A stretch of DNA of 45,856 nucleotides from the NCBI GenBank assembly GCA_024642465.1, contig JAHEBA010000018.1, forward strand, positions 1 to 45,856, in the 5' to 3' direction. The position numbers were made by a program, and so were the translations under genes. Source of the DNA: Alphaproteobacteria bacterium. GTDB lineage: Bacteria; Pseudomonadota; Alphaproteobacteria; Rhizobiales; Aestuariivirgaceae. The notes below the pieces were generated by a model, which was not told the origin of the DNA, searched no databases, and was given only the letters and a program-made list of their open reading frames with translations. This document shows, in pieces, positions 8,414-16,583 of this stretch (within the stretch, counting starts at the first letter, position 1; every line of letters starts with the position of its first letter).

Positions 8414-9208
8414 ATGCAGCAGATTGACGATTTCCACGCCAGGGGCTGGTGCCGGTTCGGGCATGATCCGGCGCTGGCAACATGGATCGGGGCGAGCCTG
8501 CCTGCCGCCCGCGCCACCGTAGCCGATCCGGCCAACGCAAGCTGGCTGCGTTACCAGGGTACATGGTTTGCCGGCGTCAACGCCCTGCCCAACGACGCCA
8601 CCGGCGCCGTGCCCGGCGGCCCGGCCCTGTCGGGCAATGCGGTCGATTTCATCCGAACGAAACTGGAAATTGCTGAAATCGCCTGGGACAAGGCCCAGGT
8701 TTCCATCTGCTATCCAGGCTACCCGAAGCCGATGGACGGCGAGACGGATGGCCAGCACCGCTTCCGGCGCGACAGGGACGCTGCACATGTCGACGGCCTG
8801 CTCGGCCTCGGCACCCGGAAGCGCCGCTTCCTGAAGGAACCGCACCAGTTCATCCTTGGCCTGCCAATGGTGGAGGCAAGCCCGGACGCCTCACCGTTCG
8901 TCGTCTGGGAAGGCTCGCACGAGATCATGCGCGAAGCGTTTGCCCAAGCCTTCGGCGGGCATCCGCCGGCAGCATGGCCGGGCATCGACATCACCGAAAT
9001 CTATGTGAATGCCCGCAGGCATTGCTTCGAAACCTGCAAGCGGGTAGAAATCCACGCCCGCCCCAGCGAGGCCTACCTTGTGCATCGCCTTGCCCTGCAC
9101 GGCGTCGCACCGTGGGGTGCATCTGCCACCGCAGGCCCCGACGGCCGCATGATCTGCTACTTCAGGCCGGCGATGAGCGACTTTGCAAGCTGGCTGGCCA
9201 AGCCCTGA
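8414..9208 (+). CDS. Phytanoyl-CoA dioxygenase-like 2OG-Fe(II) oxygenase
   Basis: The protein is 264 aa. A double-stranded beta-helix oxygenase is suggested by His125-x-Asp127 (A-A-H-V-D-G), a distal His229 in L-A-L-H-G-V-A-P-W, and Arg245 downstream, the arrangement of the PhyH group. The ATG directly follows the amidase stop (TGAATG), so it is probably translated by coupled re-initiation and acts in the same pathway. Substrate unknown. Family assignment is by motif order only; it is clearly different from the IPNS-type oxygenase at 5.4-6.4 kb. Confidence 0.7.
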   Translation: MQQIDDFHARGWCRFGHDPALATWIGASLPAARATVADPANASWLRYQGTWFAGVNALPNDATGAVPGGPALSGNAVDFIRTKLEIAEIAWDKAQVSICYPGYPKPMDGETDGQHRFRRDRDAAHVDGLLGLGTRKRRFLKEPHQFILGLPMVEASPDASPFVVWEGSHEIMREAFAQAFGGHPPAAWPGIDITEIYVNARRHCFETCKRVEIHARPSEAYLVHRLALHGVAPWGASATAGPDGRMICYFRPAMSDFASWLAKP

Positions 9209-9212
9209 CCAA

Positions 9213-9258
9213 GGCAACTGCAGGAAAAGTGGATGCCGGTTTTCCGTCCGCAGTTGCC
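9213..9258. repeat. Palindromic intergenic repeat, copy 1 (convergent gene ends)
   Basis: The outer stem is GGCAACTGC (9213-9221) with GCAGTTGCC (9250-9258); the inner stem is GGAAAA with TTTTCC around a short GC-rich loop. The same inner core occurs at 24200-24243 with a different but still complementary outer stem. It lies between the convergent stops of the PhyH-like gene and yebC, so it may act as a bidirectional transcription stop or mRNA 3'-end protector. Confidence 0.75.
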
Positions 9259-9265
9259 AGCCAAA

Positions 9266-10015
9266 TCAAGCAGCCGTCAGCCGCGCCATCACTTCGTCTG
9301 AAACCTGGAAGTTCGAGAACACGTTCTGAACGTCTTCATCGTCGTCCAGCGCCGCCATCAGCTTCATCAGCGTGGCGGCCTTGTCCTCGTCGACCTCGGT
9401 CACGGTTTGCGGTTTCCACACGATGTTGACCGACTCGGGCTCGCCCAGCGCCTGTTCCAGCGCGGCCGACAACTCGCCCAGGTTCTCGAAGGCGCAGGTA
9501 ACGATGTGGCCGTCCTCGTCCGAGGCGACGTCGTCGGCGCCTGCCTCGATCGCCGCCATCATTACCGTGTCGGCATCGCCGGCTTCCGGCTTGAATACGA
9601 CTTCGCCCACCTTGTCGAACATGAACGACACCGAGCCGGTTTCGCCCATGTTGCCGCCATGCTTGGTGAAGTAGGAGCGCACCGCGCCGGCGGTGCGGTT
9701 GCGGTTGTCGGTGAGCGTTTCAACGATCACCGCCACGCCGCCGGGTCCATAACCTTCGTAACGGATCGACTCGTAGTCTTCCGCGTCGCCGCCCTGCGAC
9801 TTGTTGATGGCACGCTGGATGTTGTCCTTCGGCATCGACTGAGCACGGGCGTTCTGCACCGCCAGCCTGAGGCGCGGATTGGAGTCGATGTCGGGACCGC
9901 CCATCTTGGCCGCCACCGTGATTTCCTTCGATAGCTTGGAGAACATCTTGGCGCGCATCGCATCCTGGCGGCCCTTGCGGTGCATGATGTTCTTGAATTG
10001 TGAATGTCCGGCCAT
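9266..10015 (-). CDS. yebC: YebC/PmpR-family protein
   Basis: The 249-aa length matches the family. The N-terminus [14 protein letters not shown] is the diagnostic YebC start, which decides the ATG at 10015 over the in-frame start at 10039. Further family hallmarks are A-K-M-G-G-P-D, N-P-R-L-R-L-A, and [11 protein letters not shown]. The family was described as DNA-binding transcription regulators and more recently as ribosome-associated factors helping translation of proline-rich stretches. The downstream acidic region ends in an unremarkable helix. Confidence 0.95.
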   Translation of the reverse strand: MAGHSQFKNIMHRKGRQDAMRAKMFSKLSKEITVAAKMGGPDIDSNPRLRLAVQNARAQSMPKDNIQRAINKSQGGDAEDYESIRYEGYGPGGVAVIVETLTDNRNRTAGAVRSYFTKHGGNMGETGSVSFMFDKVGEVVFKPEAGDADTVMMAAIEAGADDVASDEDGHIVTCAFENLGELSAALEQALGEPESVNIVWKPQTVTEVDEDKAATLMKLMAALDDDEDVQNVFSNFQVSDEVMARLTAA

Positions 10016-10211
10016 GGCCTTTTCACCCTCGTCAGTCAAAATCTGAAGTTGATTGGTGCATCCGTCTAAACCAGCCGCCAGCGCGCTGTCCAGATGTGAG
10101 ATGGCGGTCGAATCGGAATCACTTTGTTAACGTACCGTTAAAGGGTGGCCGCGCACTGTTGTGGATAACTTCCAACGGCGGCAATTACCCCTACACGGCA
10201 CGGCACCCCTC

Positions 10212-10553
10212 ATGACGACGGCAGAAGATCTCGACAGGCACATGCGTGAAACCGCAGACATGGCGCGCGCCGCCATGGCCGACATGTTGTGCGCCGTGAC
10301 CCTGTGCGCCCGCCGCACACCTGCAGCCGCTGCGCTGGCCGCCACATCGAGCCTTGCCGGCACCGTCGCGCGAATGGACAACGCCCTCACCGCCACCCGG
10401 GCCAGCCTCGGAACCGGCGAAGCAGACATCGCCAGTCTCGATGCCGCCAGGGTAATGACGCTGTCCGACTACGCTTCGAAGCTTGCGCGACTGCGCACCA
10501 TCGCCGCCCAGATGGCCGCCTACGACGAAGCCCAGTCCGGCAGCGCTTCCTGA
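10212..10553 (+). CDS. Hypothetical Ala-rich helical protein
   Basis: The product is 113 aa from the ATG at 10212; a GTG at 10161 is an alternative and neither has a clear Shine-Dalgarno site. It is rich in Ala, Met, Thr and Arg, predicted helical throughout, with no recognised domain. Its 3' end overlaps the convergent YmdB-type gene by 34 bp. An antisense ORF covers the same stretch but has poorer composition. The call rests on the open frame, on protein-like composition and on the otherwise empty gap. Confidence 0.45.
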   Translation: MTTAEDLDRHMRETADMARAAMADMLCAVTLCARRTPAAAALAATSSLAGTVARMDNALTATRASLGTGEADIASLDAARVMTLSDYASKLARLRTIAAQMAAYDEAQSGSAS

Positions 10554-11344
10554 AGCCTGCCGCCGACGCGCACCCCGCCTGCCCGCACCGCAAGCCCCGT
10601 GCGGTCGTCGGTCTCGACCAGCACCCCGCACAATGTCGCCTCGCCTGCTGCCGGCTCGAACCGGCCTGACGGAATGCGGCGGGTAAACCTGTTCAGCGGC
10701 TCGGCCTTGTCCATGCCGATGACGCTGTCGTAGTCGCCGGTCATGCCGGCATCGGTCTGGTAAGCCGTGCCGCCCGGCAGCACATGGGTGTCGGCGGTCG
10801 GCACGTGGGTATGGGTGCCCACCACCAGCGACGCGCGCCCGTCGCAGAAGTGGCCCATTGCCATCTTCTCAGATGTCAGTTCGGCGTGCATGTCGACAAT
10901 GATGGCGTCCGCCGCCTCGCCCAGCGGGCAAGCGCCAAGCTGTTCTTCCACCGCCGCGAACGGGTCGCCCAGCGGTTCCATCTTGGCAACGCCCATCACG
11001 TTCATCACCAGCACGCGTGCGCCGTGCGCCGTCTCGAACAGGCCCGCGCCCTTGCCAGGCGTACCCTTGGGATAGTTGACCGGCCGGATCAGCTCCGGCG
11101 CGCGCTCGATGAACACCAGCACCTCGCGCTGGTCCCAGGCGTGGTTGCCCAGCGTCACCACATCCGCGCCATGATCGCGGAAGCTGTTGAATATTTCCTC
11201 GGTGATGCCGAAACCGCCCGCCGCGTTCTCGCCGTTCAGCACCACGAAATCGGCTTTCAGCCGCCGCCGAAGCGATGACAGGTGATCCTCGACGGCCTGA
11301 CGTCCGGACCGGCCCACCACATCGCCCACGAACAGCAGCCTCAT
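10520..11344 (-). CDS. YmdB-family metallophosphoesterase
   Basis: The 274-aa protein shows the calcineurin-like metal motifs of the TIGR00282/YmdB group: G-D-V-V-G at residues 7-11, N-G-E-N-A-A-G-G, G-N-H-A-W-D, D-M-H-A-E and G-T-H-T-H-V-P-T-A-D. Characterised members hydrolyse 2',3'-cyclic nucleotides or cAMP with dinuclear metal. The ATG overlaps the stop of the upstream cyclo-ligase gene by four bases (ATGA), so both are translated from one message; this pairing is common in alphaproteobacteria. Confidence 0.92.
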   Translation of the reverse strand: MRLLFVGDVVGRSGRQAVEDHLSSLRRRLKADFVVLNGENAAGGFGITEEIFNSFRDHGADVVTLGNHAWDQREVLVFIERAPELIRPVNYPKGTPGKGAGLFETAHGARVLVMNVMGVAKMEPLGDPFAAVEEQLGACPLGEAADAIIVDMHAELTSEKMAMGHFCDGRASLVVGTHTHVPTADTHVLPGGTAYQTDAGMTGDYDSVIGMDKAEPLNRFTRRIPSGRFEPAAGEATLCGVLVETDDRTGLAVRAGGVRVGGRLQEALPDWASS

Positions 11345-11937
11345 GACCCCTGCTCCACCTTCATCGGACCTTTCTCGGTCAGGATCCAGTCAAGCTTCTG
11401 GTCGTGCTCGCCGCGCACCATTTCGTCAACGCGCTGCACAGAGTAGGCCACGCCGATGGCGATGATCGGCTTCATTGCCCGCAAGCCCTCTATGGTGCGG
11501 TCGAAGAACCCGCCGCCATAGCCGAGCCGGTAGCCCAGGCGGTCGAATGCCAGCAGCGGCACCAGCAGCACGTCAGGCACCACCACGTCTGCGGTTTCCG
11601 GCGGCACCGGAATGTTCCAGCGCCCCGGCACCGTCTCCTCGCCCGGCACCCAGGCGCGAAACTCAAGCGGCGTGGCAGGCTTCAGCACCACCGGCACGCA
11701 CGTTGTGAACCCTTCCGATGCCAGCTTGGCAAGCAGGGGCCGGGTATCGATCTCGTCGCCGAACGGTATGAACGCCGACACCGTTCTGCCTGGCAGCGAG
11801 CCGGCGAAGTCCAGGCCGTTGCGCGCCAGCGACAGTGCGGCAATGTCCTTCAAGGCAGCGTGTGCTGATGAACGCGCGGTTTCTGCGGCCTTGCGGGCCG
11901 TCTTCTTGCATTGTGCAATCTCGGGGGTATCGGTCAT
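11341..11937 (-). CDS. 5-formyltetrahydrofolate cyclo-ligase
   Basis: The 198-aa enzyme converts 5-formyl-THF to 5,10-methenyl-THF with ATP. The signature R-L-G-Y-G-G-G-F-F-D-R is present, as is the N-terminal Lys-rich helix and the P-D-V-L-L-V-P-L-L-A-F-D segment. It lies downstream of the candidate 6S RNA and zapA on the same strand, the gene order also seen in Enterobacteria (zapA-ssrS-ygfA). It overlaps the phosphoesterase gene by four bases. Confidence 0.93.
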   Translation of the reverse strand: MTDTPEIAQCKKTARKAAETARSSAHAALKDIAALSLARNGLDFAGSLPGRTVSAFIPFGDEIDTRPLLAKLASEGFTTCVPVVLKPATPLEFRAWVPGEETVPGRWNIPVPPETADVVVPDVLLVPLLAFDRLGYRLGYGGGFFDRTIEGLRAMKPIIAIGVAYSVQRVDEMVRGEHDQKLDWILTEKGPMKVEQGS

Positions 11938-12044
11938 GGGCAGGCCTCTTACATCACGGCGGCGGCGCTGTCACCCTCGCCCGGAAGCCTGCTATAGAGA
12001 GCCCCTTTAAAAGTACCGCGCCACAGCGTACATACCGAACCAGG

Positions 12045-12200
12045 CGGGCTGCCCGGTGCGTGAAGGAGTTACTATTCCCTGGGGCCTATAAGATCCTAAA
12101 TGGGAGCTGTCCCTGGCTCGGGCCCTGGCCCGGCACACACGGCGCCCACCTACGTAAGTAGGGACCCGGGATCTTGAACTTCCACGGCCAGTGGTGGCTC
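12045..12200 (-). ncRNA. ssrS: Candidate 6S RNA (ends approximate)
   Basis: The 460-bp gap between zapA and the cyclo-ligase gene holds no convincing ORF but can form a long imperfect hairpin on the minus strand. The outer pairing is CGTGG/AAGTT (near 12177-12187) with AACTCC/CACG (near 12058-12070), then AAGATCC (12175-12169) with GGATCTT (12096-12090), then GTCCCT with AGGGAC, capped by two small hairpins and with large one-sided bubbles. A rod with a central bubble at this exact place, upstream of the cyclo-ligase gene, is what is known for 6S RNA, which binds the housekeeping RNA polymerase. Identity is inferred from position and fold; ends are guesses. Confidence 0.55.
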
Positions 12201-12203
12201 GCC

Positions 12204-12229
12204 GCTTATCCCTGCCACTCCAGTCTTGA
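12204..12229 (-). repeat. Duplicated zapA 3' end (distal copy)
   Basis: These 26 bp match the last codons and stop of zapA (12399-12424) at 24 of 26 positions. Read on the minus strand they still encode a S-R-L-x-x-Q-G-stop tail. The two copies are direct repeats 195 bp apart, with a hairpin repeat (12294-12334) between them. Confidence 0.85.
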
Positions 12230-12262
12230 CCGAACCGCCTGGTGAGGCCAGGCCGTATGGCC

Positions 12263-12336
12263 GCCGCACGAAGTGCGCCCCCGCGGAGCCGTTGGCTCAA
12301 GAGGCGAGGAGGTGCGACGCACCGACAGGGAGCCTC
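12263..12336 (+). repeat. Dispersed hairpin repeat, copy R1
   Basis: The core CAAGAGGCGAGGAG lies at 12298-12311, followed by the hairpin GGTGC-GAC-GCACC (12311-12323) and CGACAGGGAGCC. The module is preceded by two more small hairpins, CGCAC-GAA-GTGCG near 12265-12277 and GAGCC-GTT-GGCTC near 12286-12298. The same core with other stems recurs at 29178-29230, 32694-32737 and 32823-32860. Confidence 0.8.
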
Positions 12337-12400
12337 AAAGAGACAACTGGCGTGAGCGATGTAGATTGCCAAGCGGCAAAACGGCCTGAGTTCGGAAGGC

Positions 12401-12760
12401 TTATCCCTGCCGCGCCAGTCTTGAAATCTGTTCCAGCCGCTTGGCCGCCGCCTCGATCCGGTCGGCGGCGGCGCGTTCCACCTCTTTTGACTGCTCGATC
12501 GCTTCGGAGCCGGTCTTGTGCACGCCGGCAATCTCTGCCGACAGCGTTTCCACCTTTTCGAGCGCTTCGGAAAGCTGGTCGGCAATGATCAGCCCGGCCA
12601 TCACCAGCAACCGGATGTCGCCTACCTCGCCCACGCCTAACTTGATCTCCCGCACCTGGTTGTCCAGAAGCGCGGCCAATTCCTTGAGATGGTCTTCCTC
12701 GCCGTCGGCGCATTCCATCGTGAAATTGCGGTTGTTGACCGTAATCACCACTTGTCCCAT
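12401..12760 (-). CDS. zapA: Cell division protein ZapA
   Basis: The 119-aa protein has the ZapA N-terminal domain (V-V-I-T-V-N-N-R-N-F-T-M-E-C, then E-E-D-H-L-K-E-L-A and an I-R-L-L-V-M-A-G-L-I-I-A-D-Q-L helix) and a C-terminal coiled coil. ZapA binds and cross-links FtsZ filaments at the Z ring. It follows the DUF4164 gene by only five bases and precedes the 6S candidate, the conserved alphaproteobacterial neighbourhood. Its last eight codons are copied 195 bp downstream. Confidence 0.9.
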   Translation of the reverse strand: MGQVVITVNNRNFTMECADGEEDHLKELAALLDNQVREIKLGVGEVGDIRLLVMAGLIIADQLSEALEKVETLSAEIAGVHKTGSEAIEQSKEVERAAADRIEAAAKRLEQISRLARQG

Positions 12761-12765
12761 CGGTT

Positions 12766-13044
12766 CTAGGCCTCTTCCCCGATCACCGTCCGCACCCGTG
12801 CCATGGCAAGTTCGATGCGCCGGGCCGCCTGCCGGTTGGCTTCTGCAAGTTCTTCCGCCCGCGCCCGCACTTCATCGAGTTCGCTGGCCAGCTTGGCCCG
12901 GTCTTCCTTGAGCGCCTCGGCTTCGCCCTGCAGCTTGCTGATCGTACCCTGGTTGCGCTCGGATTGCGCCCACGCAGCCTCGAGCTGGCGCATCGCCTGC
13001 TCGAACTGCTCTATCGCCTTGTCAAGTTGCGGCGTTGTAGCCAT
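12766..13044 (-). CDS. DUF4164-type coiled-coil protein
   Basis: The 92-aa protein is almost wholly coiled coil (heptads from about residue 8 to 80). The ATG at 13044 (M-A-T-T-P-Q-L-D-K-A) is preferred over the in-frame start at 13092, because the extra 16 residues look non-conserved and no ribosome site supports them. Small coiled-coil proteins of this type sit directly upstream of zapA in Rhizobiales. A division-linked role is inferred from the five-base gap to zapA. Assignment to DUF4164 is from memory of this neighbourhood. Confidence 0.75.
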   Translation of the reverse strand: MATTPQLDKAIEQFEQAMRQLEAAWAQSERNQGTISKLQGEAEALKEDRAKLASELDEVRARAEELAEANRQAARRIELAMARVRTVIGEEA

Positions 13045-13218
13045 CCTCGCGGTTTCCCCGAAAGCCCGCCGTTGCCCCTCGTGCGACGGCACTGCCCATT
13101 CCTCATGCGAATTTAGGCGGTTGCCCCTGAATCCGTCAACTATACCTCAACTTTCGTCGGCGTCTCTCGGTTTGTGCACAGTAATTCACAAGCTTGGGCC
13201 TGCGGCCATGATGCACCA

Positions 13219-13246
13219 TTGACTCGGCGTGGCTGAGTGTTATGTG
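13219..13246 (+). promoter_or_regulatory. Candidate sigma-70-type promoter for tkt
   Basis: TTGACT at 13219-13224 is followed after 16 bases by TATGTG (13241-13246), about 34 bp before the tkt ATG. The -35 is near consensus, the -10 only fair. It lies in the divergent gap between the DUF4164 gene and tkt. Confidence 0.4.
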
Positions 13247-13279
13247 TGGCGCCGAATTTCAACGGTGGAAACTGGATAA

Positions 13280-15328
13280 ATGACACCGGCAAATCCTGCT
13301 GCCGCGGCTGACGCTGCATCGTCGGCCCCTGCCTCTCCCGAAGACATCGCCAAGTACAAGCAGATGGCCAATGCCGTGCGTGCGCTCTCCATGGACGCCG
13401 TGCAGGCCGCCAATTCCGGCCATCCCGGACTGCCGCTTGGCGCTGCCGACATCGTGACGGTGCTGTTCTCGCATTACCTGCGATTCGACCCACAGGCGCC
13501 CCACTGGCCCGACCGCGACCGTTTCGTGCTGTCTGCCGGCCACGGCTCGATGCTGCTGTATTCGCTGCTGCACCTGCTCGGCTACGAAGACATGACCATC
13601 GAGGAGCTGAAGAACTTCCGCCAGCTTGGCGCGCGCACCGCGGGCCACCCAGAATACGGCCACGCCGCCGGCATCGAGACCACCACCGGTCCGCTCGGCC
13701 AGGGCCTTGCCAACGCGGTCGGCATGGCCATTGCCGAACGCCACCTCGCCGCCCGCTTCGGTGACGGCATCTTCAACCACAAGACCTACGTGCTGGCCGG
13801 CGACGGCTGCCTGATGGAAGGCATCTCGCAAGAGGCCATTTCGCTGGCAGGCCACTTCAGGCTGAACAAGCTGGTCGTGCTGTTCGACGACAACCAGATC
13901 TCCATCGACGGTCCGGTCAGCCTGACCGATTCGACCGACCAGCTGGCCCGCTTTGCCGCGTCGGGCTGGGACGTGATGCGCATCGATGGCCATGACCACG
14001 CCGAGATCGCCCATGCGCTGGCGTCCGCCCAGACCGCCGAGAAACCCGTGCTGATCGCCTGCCGCACCATTATCGGCTACGGCTCGCCCAACAAGCAGGG
14101 CACCTCTGGCGTGCACGGCTCGCCGCTCGGCGCCGACGAGATCAAGACCACCCGCGAACAGCTCGGCTGGACCCACAAGCCGTTCGATATCCCCACCGAA
14201 ATCCGCGACATGTGGCGCATCACCGGCCTTCGCGGCTGCAAGGAGCGCAAGGCCTGGGAAAAGCGTCACACCGCGCTCGACACCGCCACCCGCACCGAAT
14301 TCGACCGCCGCATGGCCGGCGACCTGCCGGAGAGCCTCGACGAGGTGATCTCCACCTACAAGCAGGAACTGGCGGATAACCCGCCTGCGCTCGCCACCCG
14401 CAACGCCTCGCAGAACGTGCTGGAAGTCATCAACCCGTTGGTGCCGGAAACCTTCGGCGGCTCCGCCGACCTGACCGGTTCCAACAACACCCGCACCGCC
14501 GCCATGAAGCCGTTCACGGCAACCGATCCGTCCGGCCGCTTCATGCACTGGGGCATCCGCGAACACGCCATGGCCGCAGCCATGAACGGCATTGCGCTGC
14601 ATGGTGGCATGGTTCCCTATTCCGGCACCTTCCTGGTGTTCACCGATTACTGCCGCCCGGCCATCCGCCTGTCTGCACTGATGCAACAGCGCGTCATCTA
14701 CGTCATGACGCACGACTCCATCGGCCTCGGCGAGGACGGCCCCACCCACCAGCCGGTGGAGCACCTGGCAGCCCTGCGCTGCATGCCCAACCTCAACGTC
14801 TACCGCCCGGCAGACGCCACCGAAACGGCCGAGTGCTGGCAACTGGCGCTTGAATCGGAAAAGACGCCTTCGGTCCTCGCGTTTACCCGCCAGAAGCTGA
14901 AGCCCGTCCGCACCAAGTTCTCCAGGGAAAACCGCTGTGCACGCGGCGCCTACGACGTGTCCTCCGACGATGACGCAAAGGTCGTCATCTTCGCATCGGG
15001 TTCCGAGGTCGAGATCGCCGTGGAAGCGGCGGACAAGCTGCGCGAAGTCGGCGCATCCGTTCGCGTCGTATCGGTGCCGTGCATGGACCTGTTCCTCGAA
15101 CAGGACGAGGACTACCGCAAGCTGATCCTCGGCGAAGAGCCGGTGCGCATCGCCATCGAGGCCGGCGTGCGCCAGGGCTGGGACGCACTCATCGGCGCCA
15201 CCGGCACTTTCATCGGCATGTCCACCTTCGGCGCCTCCGGCCCCTACGAGAAGCTCTACGAACACTTCGGAATCACCGCCGAGGCCACCGTCAAGGCAGC
15301 AGTCAGCGGGCTCGAGGCCAGCGCCTGA
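13280..15328 (+). CDS. tkt: Transketolase
   Basis: The 682-aa length is typical. The enzyme moves two-carbon units between sugar phosphates in the pentose phosphate/Calvin pathways using thiamine diphosphate. Visible motifs: [12 protein letters not shown] near residue 50, the ThDP-binding G-D-G-C-L-M-E-G ... D-D-N-Q-I-S-I-D-G, the central [10 protein letters not shown], and [16 protein letters not shown]. The extra ~18 Ala/Pro-rich residues at the N-terminus are a short non-conserved extension, so a slightly later start is possible. It heads a tkt-pgk-fba run on one strand with gaps of 46 and 36 bp. Confidence 0.96.
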   Translation: MTPANPAAAADAASSAPASPEDIAKYKQMANAVRALSMDAVQAANSGHPGLPLGAADIVTVLFSHYLRFDPQAPHWPDRDRFVLSAGHGSMLLYSLLHLLGYEDMTIEELKNFRQLGARTAGHPEYGHAAGIETTTGPLGQGLANAVGMAIAERHLAARFGDGIFNHKTYVLAGDGCLMEGISQEAISLAGHFRLNKLVVLFDDNQISIDGPVSLTDSTDQLARFAASGWDVMRIDGHDHAEIAHALASAQTAEKPVLIACRTIIGYGSPNKQGTSGVHGSPLGADEIKTTREQLGWTHKPFDIPTEIRDMWRITGLRGCKERKAWEKRHTALDTATRTEFDRRMAGDLPESLDEVISTYKQELADNPPALATRNASQNVLEVINPLVPETFGGSADLTGSNNTRTAAMKPFTATDPSGRFMHWGIREHAMAAAMNGIALHGGMVPYSGTFLVFTDYCRPAIRLSALMQQRVIYVMTHDSIGLGEDGPTHQPVEHLAALRCMPNLNVYRPADATETAECWQLALESEKTPSVLAFTRQKLKPVRTKFSRENRCARGAYDVSSDDDAKVVIFASGSEVEIAVEAADKLREVGASVRVVSVPCMDLFLEQDEDYRKLILGEEPVRIAIEAGVRQGWDALIGATGTFIGMSTFGASGPYEKLYEHFGITAEATVKAAVSGLEASA

Positions 15329-15374
15329 CCGGTCCGCGCGCCACCGCCTGAAACTACCGGAGACCACCGCACCC

Positions 15375-16547
15375 ATGGCAAACTTCAGGACGCTCGATGA
15401 TCTGGATGTGGCGGGCAAAAGGGTCCTGATCCGGGTGGACCTGAACGTTCCCATGAAGGACGGCAAGGTGACCGACGACACCCGTCTGCGCGCCGTTGCC
15501 CCCACCATCAACGAACTGGCGGACAAGGGCGCGAAGGTCATCCTGCTTGCCCACTTCGGCCGGCCCAAGGGCAAGCCCAACCCTGACATGAGCCTTGAGC
15601 CGGTGGCCGCGCCGCTCGCCGCCGTGCTGGGCAGGAAGGTCCGCTTCAGCCAACAGCCCCCGGCAGACATGGCCGACGGCGACGTCGTGCTGGTCGAGAA
15701 CACCAGGTTCCACCCCGGCGAGGAAGCCAATGATCCGGCCTTTTCAAGGGCGCTGGCGTCGATGGGCGACCTTTATGTGAATGACGCCTTTTCCGCCGCC
15801 CACCGTGCACATGCGTCCACCGAGGGCGTGGCGCACCTGCTGCCGTCGTCGGCAGGCCGCTCCATGGAAAAGGAGCTCTCCGCCCTGTCCGCCGCGCTCA
15901 CCAACCCGAAGCGGCCGCTGGTCTGCGTCGTTGGCGGCGCCAAGGTTTCGACCAAGCTCGAACTGCTGGGCAACCTGTCGAAGGTCGCCGACACCATCAT
16001 CATCGGCGGCGGGATGGCCAACACCTTCCTCGCGGCAAAAGGCATCGATGTCGGCAAATCGCTGTGCGAGCACGAGATGGCCGGCACTGCCCGTGACATT
16101 CTCAAGCAGGCCGACGCCAATGGCTGCCGCATCATCCTGCCGGTAGATGCCGTCGTGGCGAAGGAATTCGCCGCCGGTGCTGCCAGCCGCACCGTGCCGG
16201 TAGACCAGATCGGCGCAGACGAAATGATGCTCGATGTGGGTCCCAAATCGGTAGCAGAGGCCTGCGAGGCGTTTGACGCAGCCGCCACGCTGGTGTGGAA
16301 TGGCCCCTTCGGCGCCTTCGAGATCGCACCGTTCGACGCAGGCACCGTGGCCGCCGCGCGCCATGCCGCAAGACTTGCAAAAGCCGGAAAACTCACCGCC
16401 ATCGCGGGTGGAGGCGACACCGTGGCCGCCTTGAACCACACCGGCGTAGCCGACGATTTCACCTACGTGTCCACCGCCGGTGGCGCATTCCTTGAATGGC
16501 TCGAAGGCAAGGCGCTGCCAGGCGTCGAGGTACTGCGTACCACCTGA
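15375..16547 (+). CDS. pgk: Phosphoglycerate kinase
   Basis: The 390-aa enzyme interconverts 1,3-bisphosphoglycerate and 3-phosphoglycerate. The N-terminal substrate motif R-V-D-L-N-V-P, the H-F-G-R-P-K-G loop, [10 protein letters not shown] in the hinge region and the nucleotide-binding G-G-G-D-T-V-A-A at the C-terminus are all present. It follows tkt by 46 bp. In many related genomes gap lies between tkt and pgk; here it is absent from the cluster. Confidence 0.97.
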   Translation: MANFRTLDDLDVAGKRVLIRVDLNVPMKDGKVTDDTRLRAVAPTINELADKGAKVILLAHFGRPKGKPNPDMSLEPVAAPLAAVLGRKVRFSQQPPADMADGDVVLVENTRFHPGEEANDPAFSRALASMGDLYVNDAFSAAHRAHASTEGVAHLLPSSAGRSMEKELSALSAALTNPKRPLVCVVGGAKVSTKLELLGNLSKVADTIIIGGGMANTFLAAKGIDVGKSLCEHEMAGTARDILKQADANGCRIILPVDAVVAKEFAAGAASRTVPVDQIGADEMMLDVGPKSVAEACEAFDAAATLVWNGPFGAFEIAPFDAGTVAAARHAARLAKAGKLTAIAGGGDTVAALNHTGVADDFTYVSTAGGAFLEWLEGKALPGVEVLRTT

Positions 16548-16583
16548 ACCGCCAGATTTTCCAAACGGGGCTAAGAGACCGAC

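Noticed and set aside
12007..12585. A 192-codon minus-strand frame running through the 6S candidate and zapA
   Set aside because: It overlaps zapA in another frame, is Arg/Pro-rich, and crosses hairpin repeats; no ribosome site fits.
13259..15730. An 823-codon open frame on the minus strand over tkt
   Set aside because: It is a GC-rich shadow: transketolase on the plus strand has all catalytic motifs, while the minus frame encodes a Gly/Val/Ala/His-rich string with no domain.
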